NCBI GenBank assembly: GCA_006503535.1
Contig: QYRS01000003.1
Coordinates: forward strand, 2,852,001 to 2,916,000
Direction of reading: 5' to 3'
Length of the DNA stretch: 64,000 nucleotides
Source of the DNA: Arthrinium phaeospermum
Lineage: Eukaryota > Ascomycota > Sordariomycetes > Amphisphaeriales > Apiosporaceae
The notes under the pieces were generated by a model that was given only the letters and a program-made list of their open reading frames with translations, was not told where the DNA came from and did not search any database. Numbering within the stretch: position 1 is the stretch's first letter; each line of letters begins with the position of its first letter. Position numbers and translations under genes: made by a program. Shown here piece by piece: positions 37,597 through 49,373 of this stretch.

Positions 37597-40500
37597 CTAA
37601 GTCTTCTTCTTCTTGGTGTGGTGTTGCCTGTACTCGGCCCGGATGACCTTCATCAACAAATCTTCGTTCTTGATGGGGACCCACGACGCTAGAGCTTTCA
37701 TGGCGTTCTCGAATTCCGCGTCGATCAAATGATCGCGCAAGGCCTGGATGATGGCCGTGCTGGTTGCATGTAGGATGTCGAAGCAGTCCGAAGAGTCGAT
37801 TGGCGGGGCGCCCTTTTCAGACGTGCCGGGCCGGCTGGGCGCCACATTCTCGGTGGACTCGCCGAGCAGCATGAAAACATCCCAGACTCGAAGTTGTGCG
37901 GGGAAGGGTATCGACAGGTTGAACAGCGTCAGATACCACCTTGTCGCATACGCAGTGGGATCGATGCTCAGCTCTTGCAGCTTGCTTGCCACGTCCTTGC
38001 CAGAGAGCCAGTTGGTCTCGAGTTTCCTCAGGGCATCCATAAGATCGACGAACCCAGGCGAGTACAGGCGGTTCAGGCCCCGTACTTGCCACAGTCGGAC
38101 AAGCATCACGAAACACCTCTCCTCGTCGTAGTAGCTGAGAAGAGTCGCCCCCAAAGCCGCCATGCCTTGTACGTATCCCGTCTCAGGGAAGTATAGAGAG
38201 AGAGCGTGCAGGACCCGGAATAAGAGTCGCTGGCCACCCCGATATCTCTTTCGAAACATGATGTGTTGGTTGATGGTTCTCGGCACGTCAAGGTCGATTT
38301 GGACATCGTCGGGCGACGGAACCTCTTGCAAGTTTTTGTAGATGGTGTAGAGTTCCTCTTCAGATGCGTATTGCTGCTTGCTCTTCTTCGCACTTGTAGA
38401 CAGGAAGGACCACCATGCCGCCGATCGCCAGCAATCGGGAATTCCTTTCCACGTCCGATCAATCAGCTTGGAACTGGTCGTGTCGAAGTCAAAGAAGGAA
38501 CCCTGTCCGTAGGACCCCTCTCCGTCGGCGCCTGGTTTCACCACCGTGGCCATTTTCCGCCACTTCTCGGTGCGTTTCCACTCCTTGTATTTGGACTCGT
38601 CGGCAATGGCCCCTGCCGACTTCTCGTCCCCGATGTTTGTCATACCCAACTGCGGCGCGAGCATGTCTCCTGCCTCGTCCATCCATCTCCGATCCTTGTT
38701 ATGGGGCAGAAGATTGGCTGCGTGGCGCAGGGCCGAACGAGTGGAAGTTCGGGATGTCGTAGAAAACCCTGATGCTTGTGTATTGAGCGACCGCGCCGAC
38801 ATCTTCCTACTGGGCCCGCGCCTCGATCCCAGGTAGCCAGAGTGTGGAGTGGCCGTATCTCCCCTCCGGAGAAGGACATTGCGCTTCTTGTTCGGCGAGT
38901 AGGTGCCGAGCCGCTCGTAGTCGGCCGGCGTGCTTGCTCGCGAGTCTGGCCGCCTTTTCACAATGAAACCGTAGCGATCGACATCCTCCACGTTGACGTT
39001 TTCCCAATCCTCAATGCCACCAGCGCGCTCGTGTACTTTCGGTACAGCCTCAGCGAGTGGCCACGCAATAGAGGCCTTGGACTCTCGGGTCCCAGGTGCC
39101 TGCCGCGTAGGACTTCCAGGTGGAGGATCGCCAGAAACTGGACTTGTGTTTTCGGGTGGACTGTCAGAAGCGGGTGCGTTAGCAATGTGATACGGAGGCC
39201 TGTACTGGATATGCAAGGAAACCGTACGCGTCATTCTCATCCACGTCTGACGGAACTTCTTTTGTTGTCTCCAGGCGCGCACTCAGAGCCGAGTGCCTGC
39301 CACCGCCACCACCACCACCACCACCCTCCTCCCAATTGAGACCCCCCGGTTCATAGAGTGATCTCACCTTTTGAGATTCCCTTTCTACATCTACTGGTAT
39401 CACCCGGATGCTGGGCGGGCTTTGCGGCGTCGTGGGTGTCGGCGGTAAATTGGCTTCGGGCGAGGGGGTTTCGGCGACCGGGGCTGGCGCCGGGGATGTC
39501 GTTTCTACTGGAGAAGAGGGGGCTGATTGCTCATCGACGCCCGATGGCAGCGCGGTGCCCGATGGCGATTGACTGGGCGTTGGCTCCTCTTCGGCGATGA
39601 TCGGGATCGTAGGGGGCGTCCTGGGTCTCGTGAAAGCGGTCCCATCGACTTGCGACTTGGCCATGAGGGACGGTGCAAGAGGAAACGGACGAGGAGGCGA
39701 CGGTCGCTCACTGGTGGGCGCGTCGTTCAAAGCCCCGTCATAATGGGCGCCAGCATCCGGGACGCTGACGACCTCTGGTTTCTTCCCAGCCAGCATGATG
39801 CTTCCGCGCTTGGAAAATGACATCTGGGTGATGAACTGGGAAAACTCATCATCCTCGACCCGGGGTATGGCTGTGGTCTTCAAGTTGGTCGAAACCCCGG
39901 TATCAGGTTGCTTGGCGGCCCCATGTGCTAAATGAGGTGGGGGCACGTCAACTACAGGGGCGGGGACAGGGGCTGGTGACTTCCATTGTGGGATCGAAGC
40001 GTTATTAGACGCGGAGCGTACGACAGGGGCCGTAGCGTCTTTCCCCACTAGGGATGTTTCCACATCAAGCGCCATGTCATGGTCATCAACTTGATGAACC
40101 TGCTGTGCCGCAAGCGCCTTCTTCTGGAGCTTCTTGGCCTTCATAGACGGCAGCGGTATCGAGGGAGGAGACCGGAAAATAAAAGACTTGGAGAAGAGGG
40201 AGGCCGGCTTCTCTGGAAAGCTCTCGGCGGCCGATGGGGGTGTAGTTGGAGACGTGGGCGATGCCGTGTTGTTGTCCTCAGATAATCCTGGTGACGGCAG
40301 AGGGATGCTGCATTGGCTGCAACGGTCGTTGGCGCCGTTTAAGTTCCGGGTAATCTCGCACTCAGAGTGCAACGAGGGCGTGGCCGCACCGGTCCTGATC
40401 CTTAGCTTGGGGATAGTGAAGGTAGTGCTATCGCTGGCGCTGCTGGGGTACGAGTCCGGCGCGGTGGGGATCGCAATTGACTCGAACCTCTTGTAAGTGA

Positions 40501-40936
40501 AGGGATCCTCTTCTTCTTCTTCGCTCTCCTCGTGAACGGTTGGGGAATGGGAAGAGGCGGTGCGACCTGAATGGCGCTGCAGGTCTTGGGAAAGGGTGCG
40601 CGGCCTCGTGGTGGCCCTCCTCAGAGCAGGATGGGTCTCGCTTGGTTGAGGAGGTTGCGGAGGGGTACGGGTAGGAGGAGGAGGAGGGGCAGCGACGGTG
40701 TGGTTGGAAGACAGAGAAGAAGAAACGGTAGAAGAAGGGCGCGTGGCGGGGGCGCCGGCGATAGCAATAGTAGAACGGTTACGCAAAGGCGAGCGAGGTG
40801 GTGGAATGGGAATGGGTGGTGCGGCCTGGACGGTCTGGTCGTATCGTAAAGCGATCAGACTAGTATCATCTCTGAAAGGGACGAGCGCGGCTGGCCGGCT
40901 CTTGTAGCGCACGCTGGAGTATTTTTGGGGCGCCAT
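37597..40936 (-). CDS. TBC-domain Rab GTPase-activating protein
   Basis: Predicted GAP for Rab/Ypt GTPases in vesicle traffic. Two exons on the minus strand, 40936-39228 and 39160-37597, joined by a 67-nt intron (GTACGG donor, TTGCTAAC branch site, GACAG acceptor); 1,090 residues. The first ~800 residues are Pro/Ser/Thr-rich and probably disordered, with a nine-Gly run coded by a GGT-type triplet repeat near 39300-39326. The TBC domain occupies about residues 805-1065: WKGIPDCWR starts it, the arginine finger is in IDLDVPRT (Arg near residue 863) and the glutamine finger in TGYVQGM (near 901). Both catalytic residues are present, so the protein should be active. The end is Lys-rich (HHTKKKKT). 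It looks most like the Gyp3/Msb3 type, but the target Rab cannot be assigned. Confidence 0.93.
39299..39330. repeat. CCACCA triplet repeat coding poly-Gly
   Basis: A run of CCACCA-type triplets on the plus strand inside the TBC gene, read on the minus strand as nine consecutive glycines. It is a likely length polymorphism between strains. Confidence 0.7.
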
Positions 40937-41846
40937 CGATGGCTTAAAAAAATAGTGAGCTGCGTTGCCAATGCGAGGTAAGTGCCAGGCAGAGCCAGGG
41001 CCCCAGGGGTCAACAGCAAACCGAGAGGTCTGGTTGGCTCGGCTGGTTGGTTGGCGGCCAAGGTTGGTGGGATGAACCGTTGGGCCTTTGTTCGGGAGCG
41101 GGATTGCGTCGTCGGCTGATGCGTGATGTGCGGTGCGTCTGATTACTGTAATGGTGCAGCAACAGAGTTGGGTCAGGCCTCAGCTCCTTTCGAATCCCTT
41201 CGCTCATGTACAATTGGAGTTTGCGGGTGGGAGAAGGGGGGATGCCGGATCGGGTTGTCAACAAGCAAACAAGCAGAACAGGGGACCCGGAGGGTTCGTT
41301 CGATCAATGGAATGCCGGCCTTTATTTTGAGAGGGGGGCGAAGCTGGTCGGTGGTAAAGTAAGTAATGCTTGTTGTACTTAAGCTGCTGGGGCTCCTTTT
41401 CGTGGAGCTGGAGCGGGAGCTGGCGGTGATGGTCAGCTGGGATCCAATAGACTTCCGATTATGTCTGATCTGTCCGGAGATAATTTTATTGGAAAACTTG
41501 TTTCCTGACGGAAACACCCTCTTTCTTGTTGAGCTCAGCTCGGGGACGGGATGTCTCGCTGGCGGGAAAGGAGATCGGGAGAGGGCTCGTGTGTGCGGCT
41601 TATGTATGACGCAAAAGACGTCGAAGCGAGTGCTGGGCAGAGACACAGGGAGGGACAGAGGAAGAGTAAGAGCAAAGTAGGGGAGAGGGGAAAGCACCAG
41701 TGCATAGGGATCGCAATTCGATGAGTGCTAAGCCGTCGTCTCGACTCTACAAATCAATAATTCCCAGAATAGTAAACAAAGCCGGGGTGGGATGGAAAAG
41801 GTGGGATGAAAACATTGGAAGGTTCCAAGAGACCGAGTAAACTTAC

Positions 41847-41922
41847 GGCGTAGACGTAGGCGTAGGCGAAGGCGTAGGCAGGTACCTAGGCAGGTAGGCA
41901 GGCAGGCAGGTAGGCAGGTAGT
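41847..41922. repeat. GTAGGC and GGCA tandem repeat tract
   Basis: About 75 nt of imperfect repeats: GTAGGC-like hexamers (41847-41880), then GGCA/GGTA tetramers (41880-41922). It is in non-coding sequence about 0.9 kb upstream of the TBC start. Confidence 0.7.
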
Positions 41923-44575
41923 ATAGACCAGAAGCTCGGATCCTCCCGACTTACACGAATAGTCCGGGAAAGGGCGACCCTGCGTTGCTGCTGCTTGCTT
42001 GTTTGCTGGAGGAAGGAAGTTGTCGACCTGGGGATCCGGGGTAAACAACCTAGCACGTATGCATGCAAAGGCAAGATAAGGTACGGCGCGGCGAGGAGGC
42101 ACAGAGAAAGGTTATAAGCCTAGATGCTAACGTGGACGGGAAAGGCTTGCGACAACAACAATTCCCATGCGAGCAATATCGTTCCAGAAACAGACAGTAT
42201 TGTTTGTGATGTCTTACAAGCCGCCGAGAAGCAAAGAGCCGATGGGCACAGGGAGGGTCGGCGAAGAGAAGAACGAAAAAACGGGTTGGTTTGCTATATT
42301 GTTGTCTAGGACGGGTGACGGGGGCGGCATGGGGATGTGGCCATCTTCTTATGTGTAAAGCGCTCAAGTTGACTCGTTTGCTGTGCTGTGGCCGTTGGAA
42401 TGTTCTATTCTAGATCTACTTGTAGATAGACCCAGTTAGAGAGGGATGCATACCTGATGCAACCCCAGTTCCGAGACATGGGTTTTTTCCCTCCTCCCCT
42501 CTGGCTGGCGTTTACTACTCTTCTTTTACCCTCTCGGCACCAAGAAACACCAAGTACACGTCGTCGTTTTTTTTTCTCTGTCGACTAGCCGGGGTGTGAC
42601 CACGACTGCTACTAGTAGACTGACACACGACTGCGCATACTCGACTCTCCCGTACGCACCGAATCGGTGCATGCGGCCTACAACACCCATAAAGCATCTC
42701 ATTGGTCAGGACCGCGCTGCCCTACGCCCGTCTTCCGTTCTGGGCAATAGCTTGGTGGTCTTTCCTAGATGGGTGGGCTGCTTGCTTTTGTTCTCTACGC
42801 AATTACTTCCCGTCTGTCTTGCTTGCATTGCATGAGCTTGTTCACAAGAGGGTATTCGGCACTGCTCGCCCTTGCTGCTCCGTCCCCCCCCTCAAGACAA
42901 GGAAAAGGAAGCACTCCACGATGGGGACGATTAAAGTTGCTCAAGATTGCGATATACCTGTTCGTTGGGTACCGACACACGGAATAAGGTTGAGTCAGCT
43001 TGGAATTGCGATTGGCATGTACCCAGCGTCGAATTCGTATGCCCGAGACCAGAAATCCTCAGGATGTAAATGCGCACTCCGCCATTCACACGTACACGTA
43101 CAAGAAAGAAGTCGGCAGTAAACAATCCCCCGTATCGTGTAGTATAGGTATGGACCTCTAGTAGAAGTAGGACTACATTTGTATCTCCCCTCCTCTGTGC
43201 TCTCTCTTTCTCCCCGCAAATCCGCGATCGCGCTACCGGAATGCCGGTCCCCTAATCCACTCCCGCCGGCAATGCATTGATCGCTGGGAGTCCATCCACG
43301 CGCTAATCCACTCCAGGAGCCACTCCGCGGTCTTCTCTGCCTCCGTCTGTGGGCAGCTCTTTTATTTTTCTTTTCTTTTCGTCCCTCCTTCCCAGCACTC
43401 GCCATGTGCTAGTCTAGATGGATAGATGGAGGTTAGACAAAGAAGACATATCATTGGAGGGGAAATATATAGATTACCAAAATATCCCCCTCACGTGGTT
43501 CTAGCAACCTACCTACATACCTACATACAACCTATGCAGCGGCACAAATCCTCATCACAAGAGAGAAAGAGCGCGCGAGACGCCCACGCCAATCAATCTT
43601 TTGGTTTGGCTTCATTCGCATCTGAGATTAGCGCCCAGAGTTTCCAAACCAGGCGCGGAGCGGTGCGGCGACCGTAGGCAAGTTATGGAGCCCGCCACCC
43701 AAGACATCTGGCTCACTCCAAGGTGCACTATTGAAGGTTGAAGATCCAGTTGGACCTGAACGCTTCAGCAACCCATCTCTCACTAACACCCAGCACCACG
43801 TAATACCAATAGCGCCCGTCAAGCATCGAACGATCCGAACGAGTACCCAGGACGGCATGCAATATACATAGTGAAAGAATATATCTGATGCCCGCAGTTA
43901 CTTGTAAGTTGTGCGGTTGTACGAACGGCTGTTGGCATCTCAGCAACCCAGCCCAACAGCTGCTGCGGCTATCTGACGTGGCGTCTTTTAACCAACTCAC
44001 CCGTGTCCAACCATAGGGTGGCTAGGTACATGACTTTGTCCTGTAGAACGTTCTGGAGCGCGACCATACCATTCGCCATCGATATCCTATCCTACAGATC
44101 TACTAGTACACGATCTTCTGTTCCACTTCCGTTGGCTGTTGAAGTAAACGGGTATGTATGCGAGCAGCAAGAGCAGCAGCGGTTTGTGTCAAGCTCTAGG
44201 GCGGACTGACTCTACTAGGTACTAGTGGGTGCCTCCCCCCTTCCTTTCCGAACCTGAGATCCGAGTCAAAACGATGTGCTACCTGAACGGTCACCGTTGC
44301 CAGCTGTCTGTCATAGGACGTCATTGAATAGACATGGATTGAATGAGTCGTCACTTGAAAGTCGGTTCGCCTACAAGTTTGGGCAGCCAAACCGACATGG
44401 GTATTGCCACCGCCATTCGAATGAGAACAACACTCAATGCATGTGATGCGGATGGTATAAGTCGCACAAGCAACGCAATACTGGTGGAAAGATACAGGTT
44501 TATTGCCTTTTTGGGAGTAGTAATTATGTAGTTATGCCCTTCGATAAGACGCCACGAGACGGGAACAGCTGTCTC

Positions 44576-44863
44576 ATGCGTCCTGCAGCTATGCTTGCTT
44601 TTTCCCTATCAATGATCTGCGTCACTACGACCCTTCAGCTGGCCGCGCTGGGACGCTGGGACGGTCTGTTGTCTCCTGTGCCTGAGCGCCTCGTCTGTCA
44701 ATGCAATGCAGCACATACCGGCCGTCAGCGACTTACCCCTGGACGCGTGCAGCGTACGTGCGCTGTCTCCCGGTCAGAGAGAACCATCATCTATTGGTGC
44801 CAAGGACCCTGGACAGCAGCCCCTAAAGACGCTAATGCAGTTACGCACGACGTGGTACACTGA
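44576..44863 (+). CDS. Weak candidate small secreted protein
   Basis: A 95-codon frame starting MRPAAMLAFSLSMICVTTTL, which has the shape of a signal peptide (basic start, hydrophobic core of about 15 residues). The mature part is short, basic and contains four cysteines (the motifs VCQCNAAH, RTCAVSR and YWCQG). I do not recognise a family. No intron is needed. It may be a chance frame in the spacer: its neighbours in this region are not coding, and there is no second line of evidence. Confidence 0.2.
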   Translation: MRPAAMLAFSLSMICVTTTLQLAALGRWDGLLSPVPERLVCQCNAAHTGRQRLTPGRVQRTCAVSRSERTIIYWCQGPWTAAPKDANAVTHDVVH

Positions 44864-44948
44864 GAAGCGCCGACTCGATGCTTATCGCTGAGAAACAAAC
44901 TCCAGATATCTTGCATCACCTTCCTTGGAGGGTTTGTACAACAAATAC

Positions 44949-47547
44949 TCATACTTCCTCGTTTTCCCAGTCCTTCTCGCCAAACATGGGCCGGTCTTTC
45001 TGGCCGCTGAGTTCCAGCTTCTCGAGGAACTCGGGGGGTACGGTTGGGATATACTTCCTCTCCCGCTCCCTGTTGACACCTCCAAATCCAGCACCGTACG
45101 AGACTCGCATGTCCATCGCGGACGGCAGAGAGAACGGCAACATCAGCGAAGGATCGAAATTGACTCCTTCAGGCATTTCGTACTCTTCCACATCGGGATT
45201 CGGCGCGCTGCCCGGTGTGTCAATGTCAAAGCCGTTCGACGTATTTCTGACGGGTGTAGTAGGAACACTGCCAGGCCCGGGCGGCGGCATAGTCCGTCTG
45301 CGATCCCTCTTCGCATCTGCTTCCTTTTGCATCGCTTCGAGGTATTTGGCTGCGCTTTTAGGAAGCCCCTTTTCGCCTACCTCGGGGCGGTAGTACTTAG
45401 CCGAGAATAGCAACTGCTGGGGACTGAGGCGCTTCAGCTGTTGCAGGGTTCCGACCAGAGCTTCCAAGTTATCCGGCTCTAGCGATGAAAAACATTGCAG
45501 CCACTGAAGTAGTTGAACAACGGGAGCCAGGTGCCGCCTCGCGGCGTCCATGGTGGTTTCACCGGTGGCAGTCGTATCACCATGCTCGTAATGCTCGGGC
45601 TTCCTGTTATTGGCCCTCGCCCAATCCTCGATGACAGAGATGTTCATCCTGATTTGCATGGCCTTCGTCCGGGCCAGGAATTTCCGGTTGTCCATGATGT
45701 GATTGAACAACTCGGCGCCTAGCCAGTACAATAACTGTGATATAATCTGTGACGTGATGACAGAGTGGATGTCATATAAATCCAAAACGAACAGCGTGGA
45801 GGACATGAGCGAGGTAACGTTCCTAGGAGCGGGCTTCGCTCTTGCCTTTGGGGAGGGCGGGCGATACCGCTTCTCAATGGGTTCTTGCTTGACCTCCTTC
45901 TTTCGTTTGAAGATCTTCCATTCATGTTGAAATGTGACACCTTCAAACCCCGGTATTGTTTCGTGGTCAAGCATGGCGGGCTCTAGGACCTTGTCCATTC
46001 GCCTTTCTGCATCTCTAACAACAAGGATGAATATCTCGTTTACTAATTCAGCTAGTTGTGCTTGGAATTCTGTAGTGGCCTCGACGAGACCGGCATCTTT
46101 CTTCAGGTAGTGCAGGAGGAGCGTCGCGTTGGACATCCAGAATGCCAAGATGGTCATGTCCCACTGATGCGCCTCTACAACTTCGTTGATCTTGTCCTGG
46201 GCGCTGACGAGTAGTTTCTCCAGCAGCTCAGGGCTGGCATGGTAGTGCGCATATCTCGCACTCAGGAATATCATGTTGGCCGGGACAGGCTTCTGAGATG
46301 CGGATCTTTGTGGTTGCATGTTGGTGATGATGATATCCAGAATCCTCTCGAGGTCGCTCTCTTGGAAGACGAACATCTGATCGTGCAGACACCGGCTCCA
46401 GTCGAACTCTTGCGCTTCCTCCTCGAAGTCATCGGAGCCCTATCAGAAAGTTAGTCAACGTTCGTGGGGTTCAAGATTGTGATCACCTGCGTGTACCTCG
46501 GGCTGGTCATCCATCCCTACGTTGCCTAGATCGACCTCTAGGTCTCTTGCGCTTTCCATCATCATCCGCCGCCGCATTTCGTTCTCGGCGAGCTCCTCTT
46601 CGAAGCGGTCCTGCTCAAAGCCCGGGTTATAGAAATCGTCCGTAACGCCGGCGTTGCCAATACTGTAGCCATTGTCGTGCAGATAAAATGACATGTCGCT
46701 GTCGGGGGGCACGAAGTCGAAAGCGGTTCTGCCCGACGACGTCTTGGCTTCCGCAGATGCGCCGTTGTCAAGCAGTATCTTCGCGATGCCCTTGTGACGG
46801 TTCGTCATAGCCCACATAAGAGCACTCCACTGGTTCCGGTCTTGCTTGTCGACGTCTACCCCAGCATCGACAAGAGCTTGTACGACGGTTTCGTGCCCCT
46901 TTGAAATTGTCAGCTTACCGGCCGGTCGCAAGCCCGAGAGGTCATGCAATACGTACAAAACAGCTCGCATAGACTAAAGGGGGCGTTCCCTCTTCGTCTT
47001 GCGAGTTGACGTTTACGAACTTCTTCGCATCGCCGTCGAGGATTCTCTTCACTTGTACGAGATCGCCATTGCTTGCAGCCATAGCGAGAGACTTCTGCAG
47101 GATGTTTTCTTTCTCGTCGCGGGAGCGCTTCTCGTCGTTGGCGACCTCATCGGCATCGACGAGGCCTTCTCCGCCATGGTGCTGTGCCTGCGCTGCAATC
47201 ATCTCCATAAGACGGGTATCGCTGTCGGGCATGCCCTTGGCGACATCTGGGACATAGTCTGTATCGTCGAGAGTCAAGTCGCTGAACTGGAGGGGTTTCG
47301 CAAGGATCGGACTCGTGAGGAATTGCGACTGGCCTGTAGTTGGATGCCTATACGTCAGTCTTGGCCCCGGGGGAGTCGGTAAGGGGCATTGCTACACACC
47401 TTGCCAGCCATCATAGTACTCGGTCTCGGCAACTGATTCCTTGGGGATGATGCGGTCATTCAGCGACTTGGGAAGATCGGGCGGGAGTTCTCTGGTCTTC
47501 CTTGGCTCGTCCGCAAACCCCCCGCTATCAACGTCGCTGATGTCCAT
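44949..47547 (-). CDS. Ankyrin-repeat and DIL (dilute) domain protein
   Basis: Four exons on the minus strand: 47547-47396, 47347-46957, 46898-46497 and 46439-44949; 811 residues, and the sum stays in frame. The N-terminus is acidic (MDISDVDSGG). Ankyrin repeats lie at about residues 135-260 (NGDLVQVKRILDGD; GTPPLVYASCF; GHETVVQALVDAGVDVDKQD; ALMWAMTNRHKGIAKILL). The DIL domain covers about residues 330-640 (FWMSNATLLLHYL is its hallmark, as in class V myosin tails, where it binds vesicle adaptors). A Pro/Asn-rich stretch and a conserved acidic end follow. This ankyrin-DIL combination without a myosin motor is known in fungi as an uncharacterised family; a role in cargo adaptation is inference. 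Introns 2-4 are 48-58 nt. The junction after GWQG (47396/47347) uses a weak GTAGCA donor and is the least certain boundary. Confidence 0.92.
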
Positions 47548-48230
47548 TCTGGGGGACGGAGGGGATCTGACAGCGAATTGTTGGGAGTTGGGGTGATGGG
47601 ATTGAGTTTTGCGTTTTTAGTACCGTCGAATCATGCTGCGTATCTCGGGGGCCGGTAGATATGTTCCGGGAGGACGCAGGCTTGTTTGGCGGATGGATGT
47701 TCGGGATCAATTATGTTGGTGACAACTATTCGGGGTTGAGAAGTTACTCCTGGATGACCTGGCGGGTGGGTCGTCATAGGCGTTGGCAGGTTCGGGTACC
47801 TAAGGCAATAACAATAAAGGCATTGGTAGGTACACCCATGCACCCTTAATGAATCCCAGCTGCGCATTACGAACATTGCTGGATTGAGAGCCCAGATGCC
47901 GCACGTGTAGTGCTTGTCGTACCCCTACAAGGGTCTTGCTAGGTCGAGCTGAAGCGGGCACTCTCCCACTAGAAGTGCCCGTGCACCGCCGCATTCAATC
48001 TGTACCCCATGGACCGACCCTGGGCGGACACATCACACCTAATCTACCTGTACGACGGTGCCATACTTCAGCCTTCATCGTATCGCACCCTTTTCCAGCA
48101 TGGGTCTGGCGTTGCAAGGTTTCTTGACTCGGGTGTGAGCTGCTTTTGACTATACAAGAATGAATAATTTTAAACTAGCGCCGCACTGTCAGATCCATGG
48201 ACTCCGGCCTCTTCGTAGCCCCATAGCCCT
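47548..48230. other. Spacer upstream of the ankyrin-DIL gene
   Basis: This 0.68-kb spacer combines the ankyrin-DIL promoter with the allantoicase 3' flank. An 8-bp perfect stem, CGGGCACT at 47955-47962 and AGTGCCCG at 47974-47981 with an 11-nt loop, is the only structure seen. It lies about 250 nt past the allantoicase stop. No gene is seen. Confidence 0.5.
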
Positions 48231-49373
48231 TTATACATGCCTCTTAGCCAAAACACGGAGTCTCTTAACGCCTCCGTCGGGAATGATAGTAAGTTTGACA
48301 TGGGTGAACGGCCTATCCTGGACCAGGCAGCCGAACGCGTGCTCTTGGTCGGGTCCGCACTTGCTTGCCTCCACGACCTCCGTCCATCCGTCCGCGTCGG
48401 CCCCTGGGTCGCCTTTGTTCTTCCACTCGATCGCGTCCAGTCTCGCCTTCTGGGGGAAGTTGCCCCTGAAATAGGCCGTATCGACAACGAAGCTCTGGAT
48501 CAGCGCCGGTGCACCTAGGCGAATGATGGCCCAGTCCACATGACCCTTGGTCCGCGAGCGAGCTGTCTCCCAGCCGTCGCCCATGTCTTTGCCCCGGCCT
48601 GGGAGTACGAGGTTGTCCTTGGTGCCAAAATGCTGGTCGCTGCAGGAAACAGCCACGGCGCCGTTTTGGGCCGCGCCGAGGTCGAAAACGGCCTCCGTGT
48701 CCTCGGGGAAAACGGGCACCGCGTGTCCAAAGAGTCGGAATCTCGCTATTCCGCCATCGGGGTACATATTCAGTCGAACATGGGTGTACTGCTTGGACGT
48801 AGGCGCATCAAGCCTCCAGCCGAATCTCTGGGATGGGCCGCATTCACGCGCGTCCAGGATTGTCTCCCATTTCCCTTTGCCGCCCTTCCACGACAGCACT
48901 TCGTTGTCGTCCTGGCTGAAGCAGCCCTCAACGGAAATGGCAGGAGCATGGTTTCCCGAGAAGAAGGCCGTGTCCACCTCGATGCCCTCGACGGTGCCCG
49001 AGGCTACCCCGAGACGTATGACGACCCAGTCAAAGGGCTCTTGGTTGTGTCGCCGGGTCTCCCAGCCGTCGTACCAAGCTCCGGTATAGACCATCTTTCC
49101 CGGTTGCCGGATGGGGGCGGTCGGGGTGACGAGGTTGTTAGCCTCGGCGAACCACTCATCTGAAAAGCCCAGCACCTTGCCGCCCAAGGTCCCCGAGATC
49201 AGATCTAAACGAGGTACGTTAGTTTACGAGACCTCATGCATGCGCGATTGGCTGGGGTTATATGTATAACGTCACGTACCGATACATGTTGAGCGAAATG
49301 TCTCATCGATCTTGTCTGAAGCAACTGACGTTGCCTGGACGGAATCAAGCTTATATTCAATATCCTCGAGCAT
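48231..49373 (-). CDS. Allantoicase
   Basis: Allantoate amidinohydrolase (EC 3.5.3.4): converts allantoate to ureidoglycolate and urea in purine breakdown, letting the fungus use purines as nitrogen source. Exons on the minus strand are 49373-49280 and 49204-48231; 355 residues, the normal length. The protein is two copies of the allantoicase (galactose-binding-like) domain: GGKVLGFSDEWFAEANNL opens the first at about residue 39, and AVFDLGAAQNG with SDQHFGTKDNLV opens the second at about residue 205. Each has the paired motifs GWETRRHN / GWETARSRTKGHVDWAIIRLG and ends with VRLNMYPDGG / VKLTIIPDGG. The 75-nt intron (GTACGT donor, CTAAC branch, TTTAG acceptor) splits an early codon. The ATG at 49373 is the first in-frame start. 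Such genes are normally induced by purine intermediates and repressed by ammonium. Confidence 0.97.

Larger units (their letters stand above)
40937..44948. other. 4-kb spacer upstream of the TBC gene
   Basis: This spacer contains the TBC promoter and leader (right of 40936, CT-rich on the minus strand for roughly 1 kb) and the 3' flank of the ankyrin-DIL gene. A frame at 41173-41697 (-) lies in this leader-like sequence and is not supported as a gene. A GTAGGC/GGCA tandem tract is at about 41847-41922. One plus-strand frame at 44576-44863 is listed separately as a weak candidate. Confidence 0.5.

Noticed and set aside
41173..41697. 174-codon minus-strand frame before the TBC gene
   Set aside because: Ser/Pro/Leu-rich product of a pyrimidine-rich stretch; this is what a leader or promoter gives when read in frame.
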